Of a DNA stretch of 64,000 bases, positions 38,064-47,517 are shown piece by piece. A model generated the notes under the pieces. The model saw nothing but the letters and a program-made list of their open reading frames with translations. It was not told where the DNA came from and did no database searches. Within the stretch, counting starts at the first letter, position 1; each line of letters begins with the position of its first letter. Both the position numbers and the translations under genes were made by a program. The stretch comes from Slackia faecicanis (GTDB taxonomy: Bacteria > Actinomycetota > Coriobacteriia > Coriobacteriales > Eggerthellaceae), in NCBI RefSeq assembly GCF_003725295.1, contig NZ_QICB01000008.1:1-64000 (forward strand), read 5' to 3'.

Positions 38064-39413
38064 ATGTTCTATCTGACTAACATGCTTGGTCGCCCTGTGT
38101 ATGATTCCACGGGCGAAAAACTCGGTACGGTCTCCGACCTCGCCATTTCTACGGGAGAAGTGTTCCCCCGCATCACCTCGCTTGCATTCCGCGGTCCCGG
38201 ACGCACGCCGTTCATGATCAGCTGGCGCAAGTACGTCGAAGACTTTAGCGAAGACGAAGTCACGCTCAATACCGAGTCGTACAACATCCGATTCAGCTAT
38301 CTGCAGCCCACCGAGGTCCTTTTGGCGCGCGATCTGCTCGATCAGCAGATCGTCGATACGCAGGGCCTGAAAGTCGTGCGCGTTAACGACCTCAAGCTGT
38401 CGCCTTCCGGTTCGCAGCTGCGCCTTCTGGGTGCCGAGGTGGGTGTGCGCGGCATTCTGCGCGGCCTGCACCCGCTGCTTGAGAAGGCCGTGGTTTCCGG
38501 CGCGAAGCTTTTCGGCAAGAAGGTCGAAGAGAAGATCATCGCCTGGAATTACATGGACCTGCTCGATCGCGACCTGTCGAAGGTGAAGCTTTCCGTCACG
38601 CACAAGCGCCTCGAGGAGCTGCACCCCGCCGACGTCGCCGACATTCTGGAGCAGCTCGACCCGAAGCAGCGCGCCGAGGTGTTCAAGCATATCGATGACA
38701 CGCGTTCGGCGGAAATCATCGCCGAGCTGGAAGACGAGTTCCAGGCGGAAACCCTCGACGACATGACCGACCGCGAAGCGTCGGGCCTGCTTCGCCAGAT
38801 GGATCCCGACGATGCGGCCGACATCATCCGCGACCTTCCGTATGAAAAGGCCGAAACCCTGCTTCGCCTGATGGGCGTCGAAGACGCGGCGGAGATCAGG
38901 CGCTTGCTGGGCTACCGCGACGACACCGCGGGCGGCATGATGACCACGCAGTTCGTCGCGCTGAGCGAAGACGACACGGTGGGGGATGCCATCGAAACGC
39001 TGCGCGCGCTGGATGAGGATTTCCCGACCGTCCATTTCGTCTACGTTCTGGAGGAAGACAGCGAGAAGCTCGTCGGCGTCATGTCCATGCGTACGCTGGT
39101 GCTCGCGCATAACGAAACCCGCCTCGGCGACGTCATGTTCACCGACGTGATTACCGTTTCGCCTGACGAAGACGAAGAGGAAGTGGCCTCCGACATCTCG
39201 AAGTACGACATGGTGGCGCTGCCCGTCGTTGACGAAAGCGGACATATGCTCGGCTTGGTCACGGTCGACGACGCGCTCGACGTCATCGAAGAAAGCACCG
39301 AGACCGAAAAGACCACGAACCTGTGGATGAAAGTGGCGCTTGCGGTGTGCGGCGGCGTCATGTTCTTGGCGCTGTACACGGCCGTGATCATGCGCATCAT
39401 GGAGGTGGGCTGA
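38064..39413 (+). CDS. PRC-barrel/MgtE_N/CBS protein with one membrane helix
   Basis: A 449-residue protein. Residues 1-160 contain PRC-barrel-like segments (GRPVYDSTGEKLGTVSDLAI). Residues 170-290 match the superhelical MgtE N-domain with repeated HPADVADILEQLDPKQRAEV and DPDDAADIIRDLP patterns. Residues 290-415 form a CBS pair (VGVMSMRTLVLAH, MLGLVTVDDALDVIEE). One membrane helix lies at about 425-445; the MgtE channel domain itself is absent. In MgtE, the N and CBS domains bind Mg2+ and close the channel. The stop overlaps the start of the NRAMP-related gene as TGATG, so this is probably its regulatory partner. A ribosome site GAAGGGG precedes ATG 38064. Confidence 0.85.
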   Translation: MFYLTNMLGRPVYDSTGEKLGTVSDLAISTGEVFPRITSLAFRGPGRTPFMISWRKYVEDFSEDEVTLNTESYNIRFSYLQPTEVLLARDLLDQQIVDTQGLKVVRVNDLKLSPSGSQLRLLGAEVGVRGILRGLHPLLEKAVVSGAKLFGKKVEEKIIAWNYMDLLDRDLSKVKLSVTHKRLEELHPADVADILEQLDPKQRAEVFKHIDDTRSAEIIAELEDEFQAETLDDMTDREASGLLRQMDPDDAADIIRDLPYEKAETLLRLMGVEDAAEIRRLLGYRDDTAGGMMTTQFVALSEDDTVGDAIETLRALDEDFPTVHFVYVLEEDSEKLVGVMSMRTLVLAHNETRLGDVMFTDVITVSPDEDEEEVASDISKYDMVALPVVDESGHMLGLVTVDDALDVIEESTETEKTTNLWMKVALAVCGGVMFLALYTAVIMRIMEVG

Positions 39414-40771
39414 TGGCCGCTGTGAAAAAAGGAGCCTCGTACGACGAGGTCATGCAGGCCGTCCGCGAAGGCGACAAGAGCGCTCTCGAGGTGGCCCAGG
39501 ATGTTTCCGCCGAAAGCGGGGCCGATGCCGAAACGAAGAAGAAGCGCGCCACGGCGCTCCTGATTCTCGGGGCCATGGGCCCCGGCGTGGTCAGCGCCAT
39601 GGCCGGCAACGACGCCGGCGGCATATCCACCTATTCCACCGCGGGCGCCGATTTCGGGTTCGCCGCGCTGTGGGTGATCCCGGTCATGTGCGTCTTGCTG
39701 CTGGTGGTCCAGCTGACGGCCGCACGCATGGGCGCTGTGACGGGCAAGGGCTTCGCCGCCCTCATCCGCGAGCGTTTCGGCATCCGCCTTACCGCGCTCG
39801 CCATGGGCGCGTTGCTGATCGGCAACGTCGCCACCACATTCAGCGAATTCGCAGGCATCGCGAGCGGCATGGAGCTTTTCGGCATCCCGCGCATGGCGAG
39901 CGTGCCCGTGGCGGCGCTTGTGGTGTGGCTACTCGTGGTGAAGGGCAGCTATAAAAGCGTCGAGAAGGTGTTCTTGGCGGTTTCGCTCGTGTTCGTCACC
40001 TATGTGGTCGCGGCGTTTCTCGCGGGCCCGAACTGGGGCGATGTGGCTTATGCCACGGTTGTTCCGCAAGTTCCGGCCGACCCGCATTTCGTATCGCTCG
40101 TGATCGCCATGATCGGCACCACGATCGCCCCGTGGATGATGTTTTTCACCCAGAGCAACGTGGTGGACAAGGGCGTCACCGACGATCCGCAGGAAATGAT
40201 GCTGCAGAAGGTGGACGTGACCACCGGAACCATCGTGGCCTGCATCGTGGCGTGGTTCATCATCATCACCACGGGCGCGGTCCTGTATCCGCAAGGCGTC
40301 GCGGTCGATTCGGCTGCGGCCGCCGCCAATGCGCTGGCGCCGTTCGCGGGTGAATACGCCCAGATCCTGTTCGCGGCGGGCCTGACCGCGGCAAGCTTTT
40401 TGGCCGCATGCGTGCTGCCGCTGACCACGTCGTTCGTCATCTGCGAGGCCTTCGGCTGGGAGGCAGGCGTCGACTTCACGTGGAAGGAAGCCCCTATGTT
40501 CAAGGGCATCTTCACGTCGGTCATCGTGTTCTCCGCCGTGGTGGTGCTCATTCCGAACCTGGACCTCATGGGCATCATGCTCACCGCGCAGTTCATCAAC
40601 GGCGTCATCTTGCCGGTCCTGCTGGTGTTCATGGCCCTCATCGCCGCCGACAAGCGCATCATGGGCAAGCATGTCAGCACATGGGCGGGCAAGGCGATCA
40701 TCTGGGCGACGGTCGCCATCGTCACGGTTCTCACCGTGGCCCTTCTGGTCATGCAGATTCTCGGCATGTAG
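39413..40771 (+). CDS. NRAMP-related divalent metal (probably Mg2+) transporter
   Basis: A 452-residue SLC11/NRAMP-family protein with about 11 membrane helices after a soluble 40-residue N-terminus. In classical Mn2+/Fe2+ NRAMPs the site is formed by DPGN in TM1 and MPH in TM6. Here TM1 reads AGNDAGGIST and TM6 reads TTIAPWMMFF, so Asp is kept, Asn becomes Gly, the metal-selective Met becomes Ala and the His becomes Trp. NRAMP-related magnesium transporters, characterised in Eggerthella lenta, have such altered sites. The MgtE_N/CBS partner supports magnesium. ATG 39413 (MAAVKKG) follows GGAGGTGGGC; the longer frame has no site. Confidence 0.85.
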   Translation: MAAVKKGASYDEVMQAVREGDKSALEVAQDVSAESGADAETKKKRATALLILGAMGPGVVSAMAGNDAGGISTYSTAGADFGFAALWVIPVMCVLLLVVQLTAARMGAVTGKGFAALIRERFGIRLTALAMGALLIGNVATTFSEFAGIASGMELFGIPRMASVPVAALVVWLLVVKGSYKSVEKVFLAVSLVFVTYVVAAFLAGPNWGDVAYATVVPQVPADPHFVSLVIAMIGTTIAPWMMFFTQSNVVDKGVTDDPQEMMLQKVDVTTGTIVACIVAWFIIITTGAVLYPQGVAVDSAAAAANALAPFAGEYAQILFAAGLTAASFLAACVLPLTTSFVICEAFGWEAGVDFTWKEAPMFKGIFTSVIVFSAVVVLIPNLDLMGIMLTAQFINGVILPVLLVFMALIAADKRIMGKHVSTWAGKAIIWATVAIVTVLTVALLVMQILGM

Positions 40772-40789
40772 ATTCTCGAATCATCGCAA

Positions 40790-40817
40790 AGGCGGGGGAG
40801 CGTTCCCTTGCCTTTTT
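40790..40817 (+). terminator. Terminator after the NRAMP-related gene
   Basis: AGGCGGGGGA/TTCCCTTGCCT stem followed by six T, 20 bases after the stop. Nothing else is seen up to serC (41032). Confidence 0.7.
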
Positions 40818-41031
40818 TACGCCTTCGTCCGCCGCGGCCGCGTTCGGCGTGTTCCTTCTGTGGCGACGCGCGTTTACAGGGCCTCTAAATTGCCGCTCGC
40901 GTAAGGTTTCGCAACGCCGCCGGCCGCCTGTGCGCCGGCCGGTCCGTTCTCTTTACAATAATCCGATGCGCCGCGCTTTCGCGCCGCGTGAAAGATTCGA
41001 ATGATTGAGACCGGCGAAGGAGGTCATCGAC

Positions 41032-42114
<1,083 letters not shown>

Positions 42115-42122
42115 ACGGGACG

Positions 42123-42155
42123 AAGCCCGTGTTTCACGTGAAACACGGGCTTTTT
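42123..42155 (+). terminator. serC terminator built around parS
   Basis: AAGCCCG, then a perfect parS, then CGGGCTT form a continuous 30-base palindrome followed by TTT. It lies 9 bases after the serC stop and has the form of an intrinsic terminator. Confidence 0.85.
42130..42145. promoter_or_regulatory. parS site 5
   Basis: A perfect TGTTTCACGTGAAACA forming the top of the serC terminator stem, about 24 kb from the DnaA boxes. Confidence 0.95.
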
Positions 42156-42212
42156 CACTTCGATGTTTCTCTTTGAGAAATCCGCCTTGTTTCAAAAGAA
42201 GGGATAGACAGC

Positions 42213-43124
42213 ATGTATAAGGTGCATTGCTTGAACAATATTTCGACCGAGGGCCTTGCCGTTTTCACCGACGAATACGAACTGGTCGACGACATCGCCC
42301 AGGCCGATGCCGTGCTCGTGCGCAGCGCCGATATGCACGAGATGGAGCTTCCCGCCAACCTGAAGGTCATCGCGCGCGCAGGCGCCGGCGTGAACAATAT
42401 TCCGCTGCAGAAGTGCGCCGACGCAGGCATCGCCGTGTTCAACACGCCGGGCGCTAACGCCAACGCGGTCAAGGAGCTCGTGCTTGCGGGCATGCTTCTC
42501 GCCGCGCGCGACATCGTGGGAGGCATCGCGTGGGTGCAGGAAAACGCTGCCGACGAGAACGTCGGCAAGGCGGCCGAGAAGGCGAAGAAGGCCTTCGCCG
42601 GCGGCGAGATCTTCGGCAAGACGCTGGGTGTCATCGGTCTGGGCGCCATCGGCGCGAAGGTCGTCGCTGCAGCCGAAGCGCTGGGCATGAAGGTCGTCGG
42701 CTACGACCCGTTCGTCGACGCCGATCGCGCCGCCTCCATTTCCGCCGACATGACGTTTGTGACCGATCTGTCCGATCTGTATCCTGCCTGCGATTACGTG
42801 ACCATCCATGTTCCCGCGCTGAATACGATCGGCATGGTGAACGCCGAGGCCATCGAGAAGATGAAAGACGGCGTGGTGTTCCTGAACTTCTCGCGCGACA
42901 CGCTGGTCGACGATGCCGCCATGGCCGCCGCTCTCGAAGCGGGCAAGGTCGCGCGCTACGTGACAGACTTCGCCAATCCTGCCGTGGCGGCCATGCCGCG
43001 CGCGATCGTGATGCCGCATTTGGGCGCATCCACCAAAGAGGCCGAAGACAACTGCGCCAAGATGGCCGCCCGATCGGTCATGGACTATCTCGAGCGCGGC
43101 GTGACCGTCCATAAGGTGAATTAG
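42213..43124 (+). CDS. serA: D-3-phosphoglycerate dehydrogenase, short form
   Basis: SerA oxidises 3-phosphoglycerate with NAD, the first step of serine synthesis. The 303-residue product has ARAGAGVNNIPL, the Rossmann GVIGLGAIGAKV, VFLNFSRDTLVDD with the substrate-binding Arg, and MPHLGASTKEAEDNC with the catalytic His. The usual glutamate of the DVFxxEP segment is not found; the stretch reads YVTDFANPAV, which I believe is typical of short clostridial-type enzymes. The C-terminal ACT and intervening domains are absent, so serine feedback through ACT is not expected. RBS GAAGGGA precedes ATG 42213. Confidence 0.92.
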   Translation: MYKVHCLNNISTEGLAVFTDEYELVDDIAQADAVLVRSADMHEMELPANLKVIARAGAGVNNIPLQKCADAGIAVFNTPGANANAVKELVLAGMLLAARDIVGGIAWVQENAADENVGKAAEKAKKAFAGGEIFGKTLGVIGLGAIGAKVVAAAEALGMKVVGYDPFVDADRAASISADMTFVTDLSDLYPACDYVTIHVPALNTIGMVNAEAIEKMKDGVVFLNFSRDTLVDDAAMAAALEAGKVARYVTDFANPAVAAMPRAIVMPHLGASTKEAEDNCAKMAARSVMDYLERGVTVHKVN

Positions 43125-43316
43125 GCGCGCCGAGCCAGGTTTCAGACCGGCTCGCTCGGCCGTCGCGCATCCGCCTGAGCCCGCTTCGCTTGCGTGTCGA
43201 AACGGGTTTCGCGGGGCTTTCGGCGCGTGCGAAGCGGGATGGCATCGCCCGCGCGGCGCCGCCTCGTGCGATGCCGCCTTTTCCTCCAGAACGCCTCTCG
43301 TTGCGAAAGGATTCCT

Positions 43317-44591
43317 ATGTTCATCCGTCCTTTTAAAGCCGTCCGTCCTCGGGCGGATGCGGCCTCCCAGGTGGCGGCCCTTCCGTACGACGTGTACGAC
43401 CGCGCCGAGGCGGCGGCTGCCGTCGAAGGCAAGCCGCTGTCGTTTTTGAACATCGACCGCCCGGAAACCCAGTTCGCGCCCGATGCTGACATGTATGCCG
43501 ACGCCGTGTACGAGAAAGGCCGCGAGCTTCTCGACGCGCGCGTCGCAGACGGGACCTTCGTGTCCGACGACGCGCCGTGCTTCTATCTGTACGAGCTGGT
43601 GATGGACGGCCGAAGCCAGGTGGGCATCGTGGCCTGCTGCGCTGTAGACGACTATCTCGACGGCGCGGTCAAGAAGCACGAGAACACGCTCGAGAAAAAG
43701 GAGCGGGACCGCATTCGCCATATCGACGCCCTCGACGCCCAGACGGGTCCGATTTTCCTGACGTATCGCGACGACGCGGCCGTCGATGCGCTGGTCGGCC
43801 AGGCCCGTTCGCGCGAGCCGCTGTACGATTTCACGTCCGAAGACGGCATCGTCCATCGTGCGTGGATCATCGACGCGGCTGACGAGGTGGAGGCGCTTGC
43901 CGCGGCCTTCGCCGCCGTTCCGTGCGCCTATATCGCCGACGGGCACCATCGCGCCGCCTCCGCGGTCAAGGTGGGCCTGAAGCGCCGCGAGGAGCATCCC
44001 GATTACACGGGCGACGAAGAGTTCAACTTCTTCCTCTCGGTGCTTTTCCCCGCAAGCCAGCTGGCCATTCTTCCGTATAACCGCGTGGCGCACGACCTGA
44101 ACGGCGCATCCGTGGACGAATTCATGGTCGAACTGGGCAAACGCTACGAGATCCTGCACGCGCAGGATACGCCGCTCGAGCCTATCGACAAGGGCGCGGC
44201 GGCGATGTACCTGCAGGGGAAGTGGTACGGGCTGGGCGTGCGCTCCGAGTTCGAAAACGACCACCCGGTCGACGGCCTGGACGCGTCGCTGCTGCAGAAC
44301 CTGGTGCTCGATCCCATGCTCGACATCAAGGACCCGCGCACGAACGAGCGCATCGAATTCGTCGGCGGCATCCGCGGCCTGGGCGAGCTCGAGCGTCGCG
44401 TGAGGATGCTCGACGCGGCGAAGTCGGCCGAAGAGATGGCCGAGCGCGGCCCGGCTGTCGCATTCGCGCTGTATCCGACGGCGATCGGCGAGCTTTTGGC
44501 CGTGGCGGACGCCGGCATGCTCATGCCGCCTAAGTCGACTTGGTTCGAGCCGAAGTTGCGCAGCGGGCTGTTCATTCACCGTCTGTCGTAG
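43317..44591 (+). CDS. DUF1015 family protein
   Basis: A 424-residue soluble protein beginning MFIRPFKAVRPRADAASQVA. It shows the DUF1015 landmarks: ALPYDVYDRAEA, FLNIDRPE, KKHENTLEKKERDRIRH, the YIADGHHRAASA motif with paired histidines, and SVLFPASQLAILPYNRVAHDL. The biochemical role is not established as far as I know; the ADGHHR motif suggests a catalytic or metal site. The gene often lies next to serA and serC in Firmicutes and Actinobacteria, as here, pointing to serine or phosphoester metabolism. ATG 43317 follows GAAAGGATTCCT; in-frame extension upstream has no site. Confidence 0.9.
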   Translation: MFIRPFKAVRPRADAASQVAALPYDVYDRAEAAAAVEGKPLSFLNIDRPETQFAPDADMYADAVYEKGRELLDARVADGTFVSDDAPCFYLYELVMDGRSQVGIVACCAVDDYLDGAVKKHENTLEKKERDRIRHIDALDAQTGPIFLTYRDDAAVDALVGQARSREPLYDFTSEDGIVHRAWIIDAADEVEALAAAFAAVPCAYIADGHHRAASAVKVGLKRREEHPDYTGDEEFNFFLSVLFPASQLAILPYNRVAHDLNGASVDEFMVELGKRYEILHAQDTPLEPIDKGAAAMYLQGKWYGLGVRSEFENDHPVDGLDASLLQNLVLDPMLDIKDPRTNERIEFVGGIRGLGELERRVRMLDAAKSAEEMAERGPAVAFALYPTAIGELLAVADAGMLMPPKSTWFEPKLRSGLFIHRLS

Positions 44592-44619
44592 CACAACCGC
44601 GTGGTAACAACTTCCAATT

Positions 44620-44654
44620 AAGTGCCGCATCTGCTTATCAGGCGCGGCACTTTC
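44620..44654 (+). terminator. Terminator of the serC-serA-DUF1015 operon
   Basis: AAGTGCCGC/GCGGCACTT stem, 15 bases in the loop, ending in TTT. Confidence 0.65.
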
Positions 44655-44815
44655 GCATACTATAGTGCATTGCGATATGCGAGCCGCGCCGCGCACGCCT
44701 TCCTCGGAGGGCCGGTGCGCGCCGGGGCGATGCGCCGATTTGGCGGGCGCATCCTGCCGTCTGCCGCCCGCATGCGCTCTATGCCTTGAAGGGATTCATG
44801 CATGAAAGGAACGCC

Positions 44816-46156
44816 ATGAAAGACACCCTGCCTCTGTACCGCGATTTCTCGTCGATCCATGCGGTCGACCCCGAGTATTACTCCGCTAAATACGACGTGA
44901 AGCGCGGCTTGCGCAACGCCGACGGCACGGGCGTGCTTGCAGGCGTCACCAATATTTCAAACGTGCACGGCTACGTCGTGTCCGAAGGCGACAAAGTGGC
45001 CGACCGCGGCCGTCTTTCGTATCGCGGCTACAGCATCAACGATCTGGTGGATCACGTGGTGGCCGAAGACCGCTTCGGTTTCGAGGAAACCGCCTATCTG
45101 CTCATGTCGGGCGAGCTTCCCACCGCCGAGCAGCTCGCGACGTTTCGCTCGATGATCGACGAACAGCGCGACCTGCCCGACGGATTCACGGCGAACTACA
45201 TCATGAAGCCGCCGACGCGCGACGTGATGAACTGCCTGGCCCGTTCGGTGCTGCAGCTCTACGCCTTCGACCCGAACGCCGAAGACCGCTCCGCCGAGCA
45301 TGAAATCGACACCTCCGTCATGCTGCTGTCGCGCCTGCCGCGCATCATGGTGCTCGCGTATCACGTCATGCGCGACAAGTTCCACGGCGATTCGATGTTC
45401 ATCCACCATTTCGTCGAGGGCCAGAGCACGGCCGAGACCATTCTGTCCATGCTGCGTCCCGACCGCTCGTTCACCGATACCGAGGCCAAGACGCTCGACA
45501 TCATGCTCATGCTGCATGCCGAGCATGGCGGCGGCAACAACTCCACGTTCGTGTGCCGCGCGTTGACCAGCGCCGATACCGACCCGTATTCCGCCTATGC
45601 GGGCGCGATCGGCAGCCTTAAGGGCTCTCGCCACGGCGGCGCGAACAATCGCACCCTCATGATGACCGACGATATCAAACAGCATGTGGCCGACATAACC
45701 GACGAGGGCCAGGTGGCGGACTACCTGCGCAAGATCGTGAAGAAGGAGGCCTACGACCGCACGGGACTCATCTACGGCATGGGACACGCGGTCTATACGC
45801 TGTCCGACCCGCGCGCCGAGCTGTGCCACAAGTACGCCGAGCGCCTGGTGAAGGGCACCGAATACGAGGCCGAGTTCCGCCTGCTCGAAAACATCGAGCG
45901 CCTTGCCCCTGTGCTTTTGGCCGAAGCGGGCAAGAGCAAAGACATCTGCGCGAACGTCGACCTGTACAGCGGCTGCGTCTACGGCGCCTTGGGCATTCCG
46001 CGCGAGCTGCTCACGCCGATCTTCGCCTGCGCCCGCATGGCGGGCTGGAGCGCGCATCGCTTCGAGGAAATCGTTTCGGGCAAGCGCATCATGCGTCCCG
46101 CTTACAAGAAAACGGGCAGCGCGCGTGATTACGTCGCCATTTCCGACCGCGCATAG
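44816..46156 (+). CDS. gltA: Citrate synthase family protein
   Basis: Citrate synthase condenses acetyl-CoA with oxaloacetate. The 446-residue product includes LSYRGYSINDLVDH, HAEHGGGNNSTFVCR (the first active-site His region), GSLKGSRHGGANN, the second His in GMGHAVYTLSDPRA, and DLYSGCVYGALGIP with the catalytic Asp. A 2-methylcitrate synthase role is possible but no prp genes are near. ATG 44816 is preceded by GAAAGGAACGCC. It is larger than the 370-residue short citrate synthases, with an N-terminal extension of about 50 residues. The gene probably serves glutamate synthesis in an incomplete TCA cycle; that is inference from lifestyle. Confidence 0.9.
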   Translation: MKDTLPLYRDFSSIHAVDPEYYSAKYDVKRGLRNADGTGVLAGVTNISNVHGYVVSEGDKVADRGRLSYRGYSINDLVDHVVAEDRFGFEETAYLLMSGELPTAEQLATFRSMIDEQRDLPDGFTANYIMKPPTRDVMNCLARSVLQLYAFDPNAEDRSAEHEIDTSVMLLSRLPRIMVLAYHVMRDKFHGDSMFIHHFVEGQSTAETILSMLRPDRSFTDTEAKTLDIMLMLHAEHGGGNNSTFVCRALTSADTDPYSAYAGAIGSLKGSRHGGANNRTLMMTDDIKQHVADITDEGQVADYLRKIVKKEAYDRTGLIYGMGHAVYTLSDPRAELCHKYAERLVKGTEYEAEFRLLENIERLAPVLLAEAGKSKDICANVDLYSGCVYGALGIPRELLTPIFACARMAGWSAHRFEEIVSGKRIMRPAYKKTGSARDYVAISDRA

Positions 46157-46177
46157 CATCGGTCGTTTCGCATGAAC

Positions 46178-46201
46178 AGCGCCGCGGATCCCTGCGGCGC
46201 T
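46178..46201 (+). terminator. Hairpin after citrate synthase
   Basis: AGCGCCGC/GCGGCGCT with an eight-base loop, then TTTGC; a weak terminator or spacer hairpin. Confidence 0.5.
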
Positions 46202-46240
46202 TTGCATATTCTGCAGCACCCATCACGAAAGGAGCGCCGC

Positions 46241-47395
46241 ATGGCTCTCGAACTGAACGACGCGCTCGACTCCCTGCAGCTTTCGGGCATCCGCCGCATC
46301 ACGGCGAAGGCGAAGCAGACGCCGGGGTGCGTGCTGCTGACGCTCGGAGAACCTGACGGCAATACCGCCGACGAGGTGAAAAGGGAAGTGGGCGTCTCGC
46401 TGGAGGCGAACGATACGCATTACCCGCCTAACAACGGCAAGGAGGGCTTGAGGAACACCCTTTCGGCCCACATGGCGCGCCGCGGCCTTTCGTATTCCGC
46501 CGACGAGGTGATCGTGACCTGCGGCGCCACCGAAGCGCTGTTCGTGGCGCTGACCTGCGTCATGAACCCTGGCGACGAGGTGATCGTGCCCACGCCGGCA
46601 TTCGGCCTGTATGAATCGATCGTCACGTTGAACCGCGGCGTGTTCGTGGCGCTCGACACGAGCAAGACGGAATTCCAGATCGATGACGAGGCGCTGCGCT
46701 CCGTCGCGAGCCCGCGCACCAAGGCCATCGTTATCACGTCTCCCAACAACCCCACCGGCTGCGCTTACGACGAGGAAAGCCTGGCCGCCGTCGCGCGGTT
46801 CGCGTGCGAGCACGACGTGTTCGTAATCTGCGACGACGTGTACGCGAGCCTCGTGTACGACGATTTCCCGTATCGCGGCTTCGCGTGCCGCTATCCCGAC
46901 CTGCGCGACCGCGTCATCGTGTGCGACAGCTTCTCGAAGCCCTACGCCATGACGGGCTGGAGGCTCGGCTGGGTGGCTGCCGACGCGTCGATCGCGGCGC
47001 AGATGGCCAAGATCCACCAATACATGGTGTCGTCGGTGCCGTCGTTCGTGCAGCGCGCCGCCGAACGCGCCTTGGAGCAGGATGTGGCGCCGGCCCGGGG
47101 GGTGTATCGCGAGCGCCGCGATTACGTGCTGCGCCGCCTTGACGCCATGGGCCTTCCGTGCGTCCATCCTGCCGGCGCCTTCTACGCGTTTCCTTCGATC
47201 GAACGATTCGGCATGCCTTCCGAAGAATTCTGCCTGCGCTTGATCGATGAGGAAGGCGTGGCGCTGGTTCCCGGCTCGTGCTTTTCCGCCGAAGGGTTCG
47301 TGCGCCTGTCGTATTGCTGCTCCATGGAATCCATCGAAGCCGGCCTGGACAGGCTCGAGCGCTTCGTGCTCGGCCTGGAGGGCGCGCAGGGCTAG
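46241..47395 (+). CDS. Class I/II pyridoxal-phosphate aminotransferase
   Basis: A 384-residue fold-type I aminotransferase. It has LTLGEPDGNTADEVKREV, YPPNNGKEGLRNTLS, VTCGATEALFVAL, ITSPNNPTGCAYDEE (substrate and PLP contact) and the Schiff-base lysine in DSFSKPYAMTGWRLGW. These place it in the aspartate/aromatic aminotransferase group. The exact amino acid cannot be told; aspartate, aromatic or LL-diaminopimelate-like activities are possible. ATG 46241 follows GAAAGGAGC. It lies between citrate synthase and galE and is not obviously part of a pathway operon. Confidence 0.88.
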   Translation: MALELNDALDSLQLSGIRRITAKAKQTPGCVLLTLGEPDGNTADEVKREVGVSLEANDTHYPPNNGKEGLRNTLSAHMARRGLSYSADEVIVTCGATEALFVALTCVMNPGDEVIVPTPAFGLYESIVTLNRGVFVALDTSKTEFQIDDEALRSVASPRTKAIVITSPNNPTGCAYDEESLAAVARFACEHDVFVICDDVYASLVYDDFPYRGFACRYPDLRDRVIVCDSFSKPYAMTGWRLGWVAADASIAAQMAKIHQYMVSSVPSFVQRAAERALEQDVAPARGVYRERRDYVLRRLDAMGLPCVHPAGAFYAFPSIERFGMPSEEFCLRLIDEEGVALVPGSCFSAEGFVRLSYCCSMESIEAGLDRLERFVLGLEGAQG

Positions 47396-47517
47396 GCCGT
47401 TCGCGCGCGGGCTTGCGAGAGTCTGGGGAGAATATGCGCGTATGGCCGCAAGCCGTATCGGCGGCGTATACTTGACCTCGTTAAACGGGCCTGAGGCACG
47501 CAAGCGAAGGGAAGTAC

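Noticed and set aside
43194-43316. N-terminal extension of the DUF1015 gene
   Set aside because: The extra 41 residues are Arg-rich with no ribosome site; ATG 43317 has GAAAGG and begins with the family's conserved first residues.
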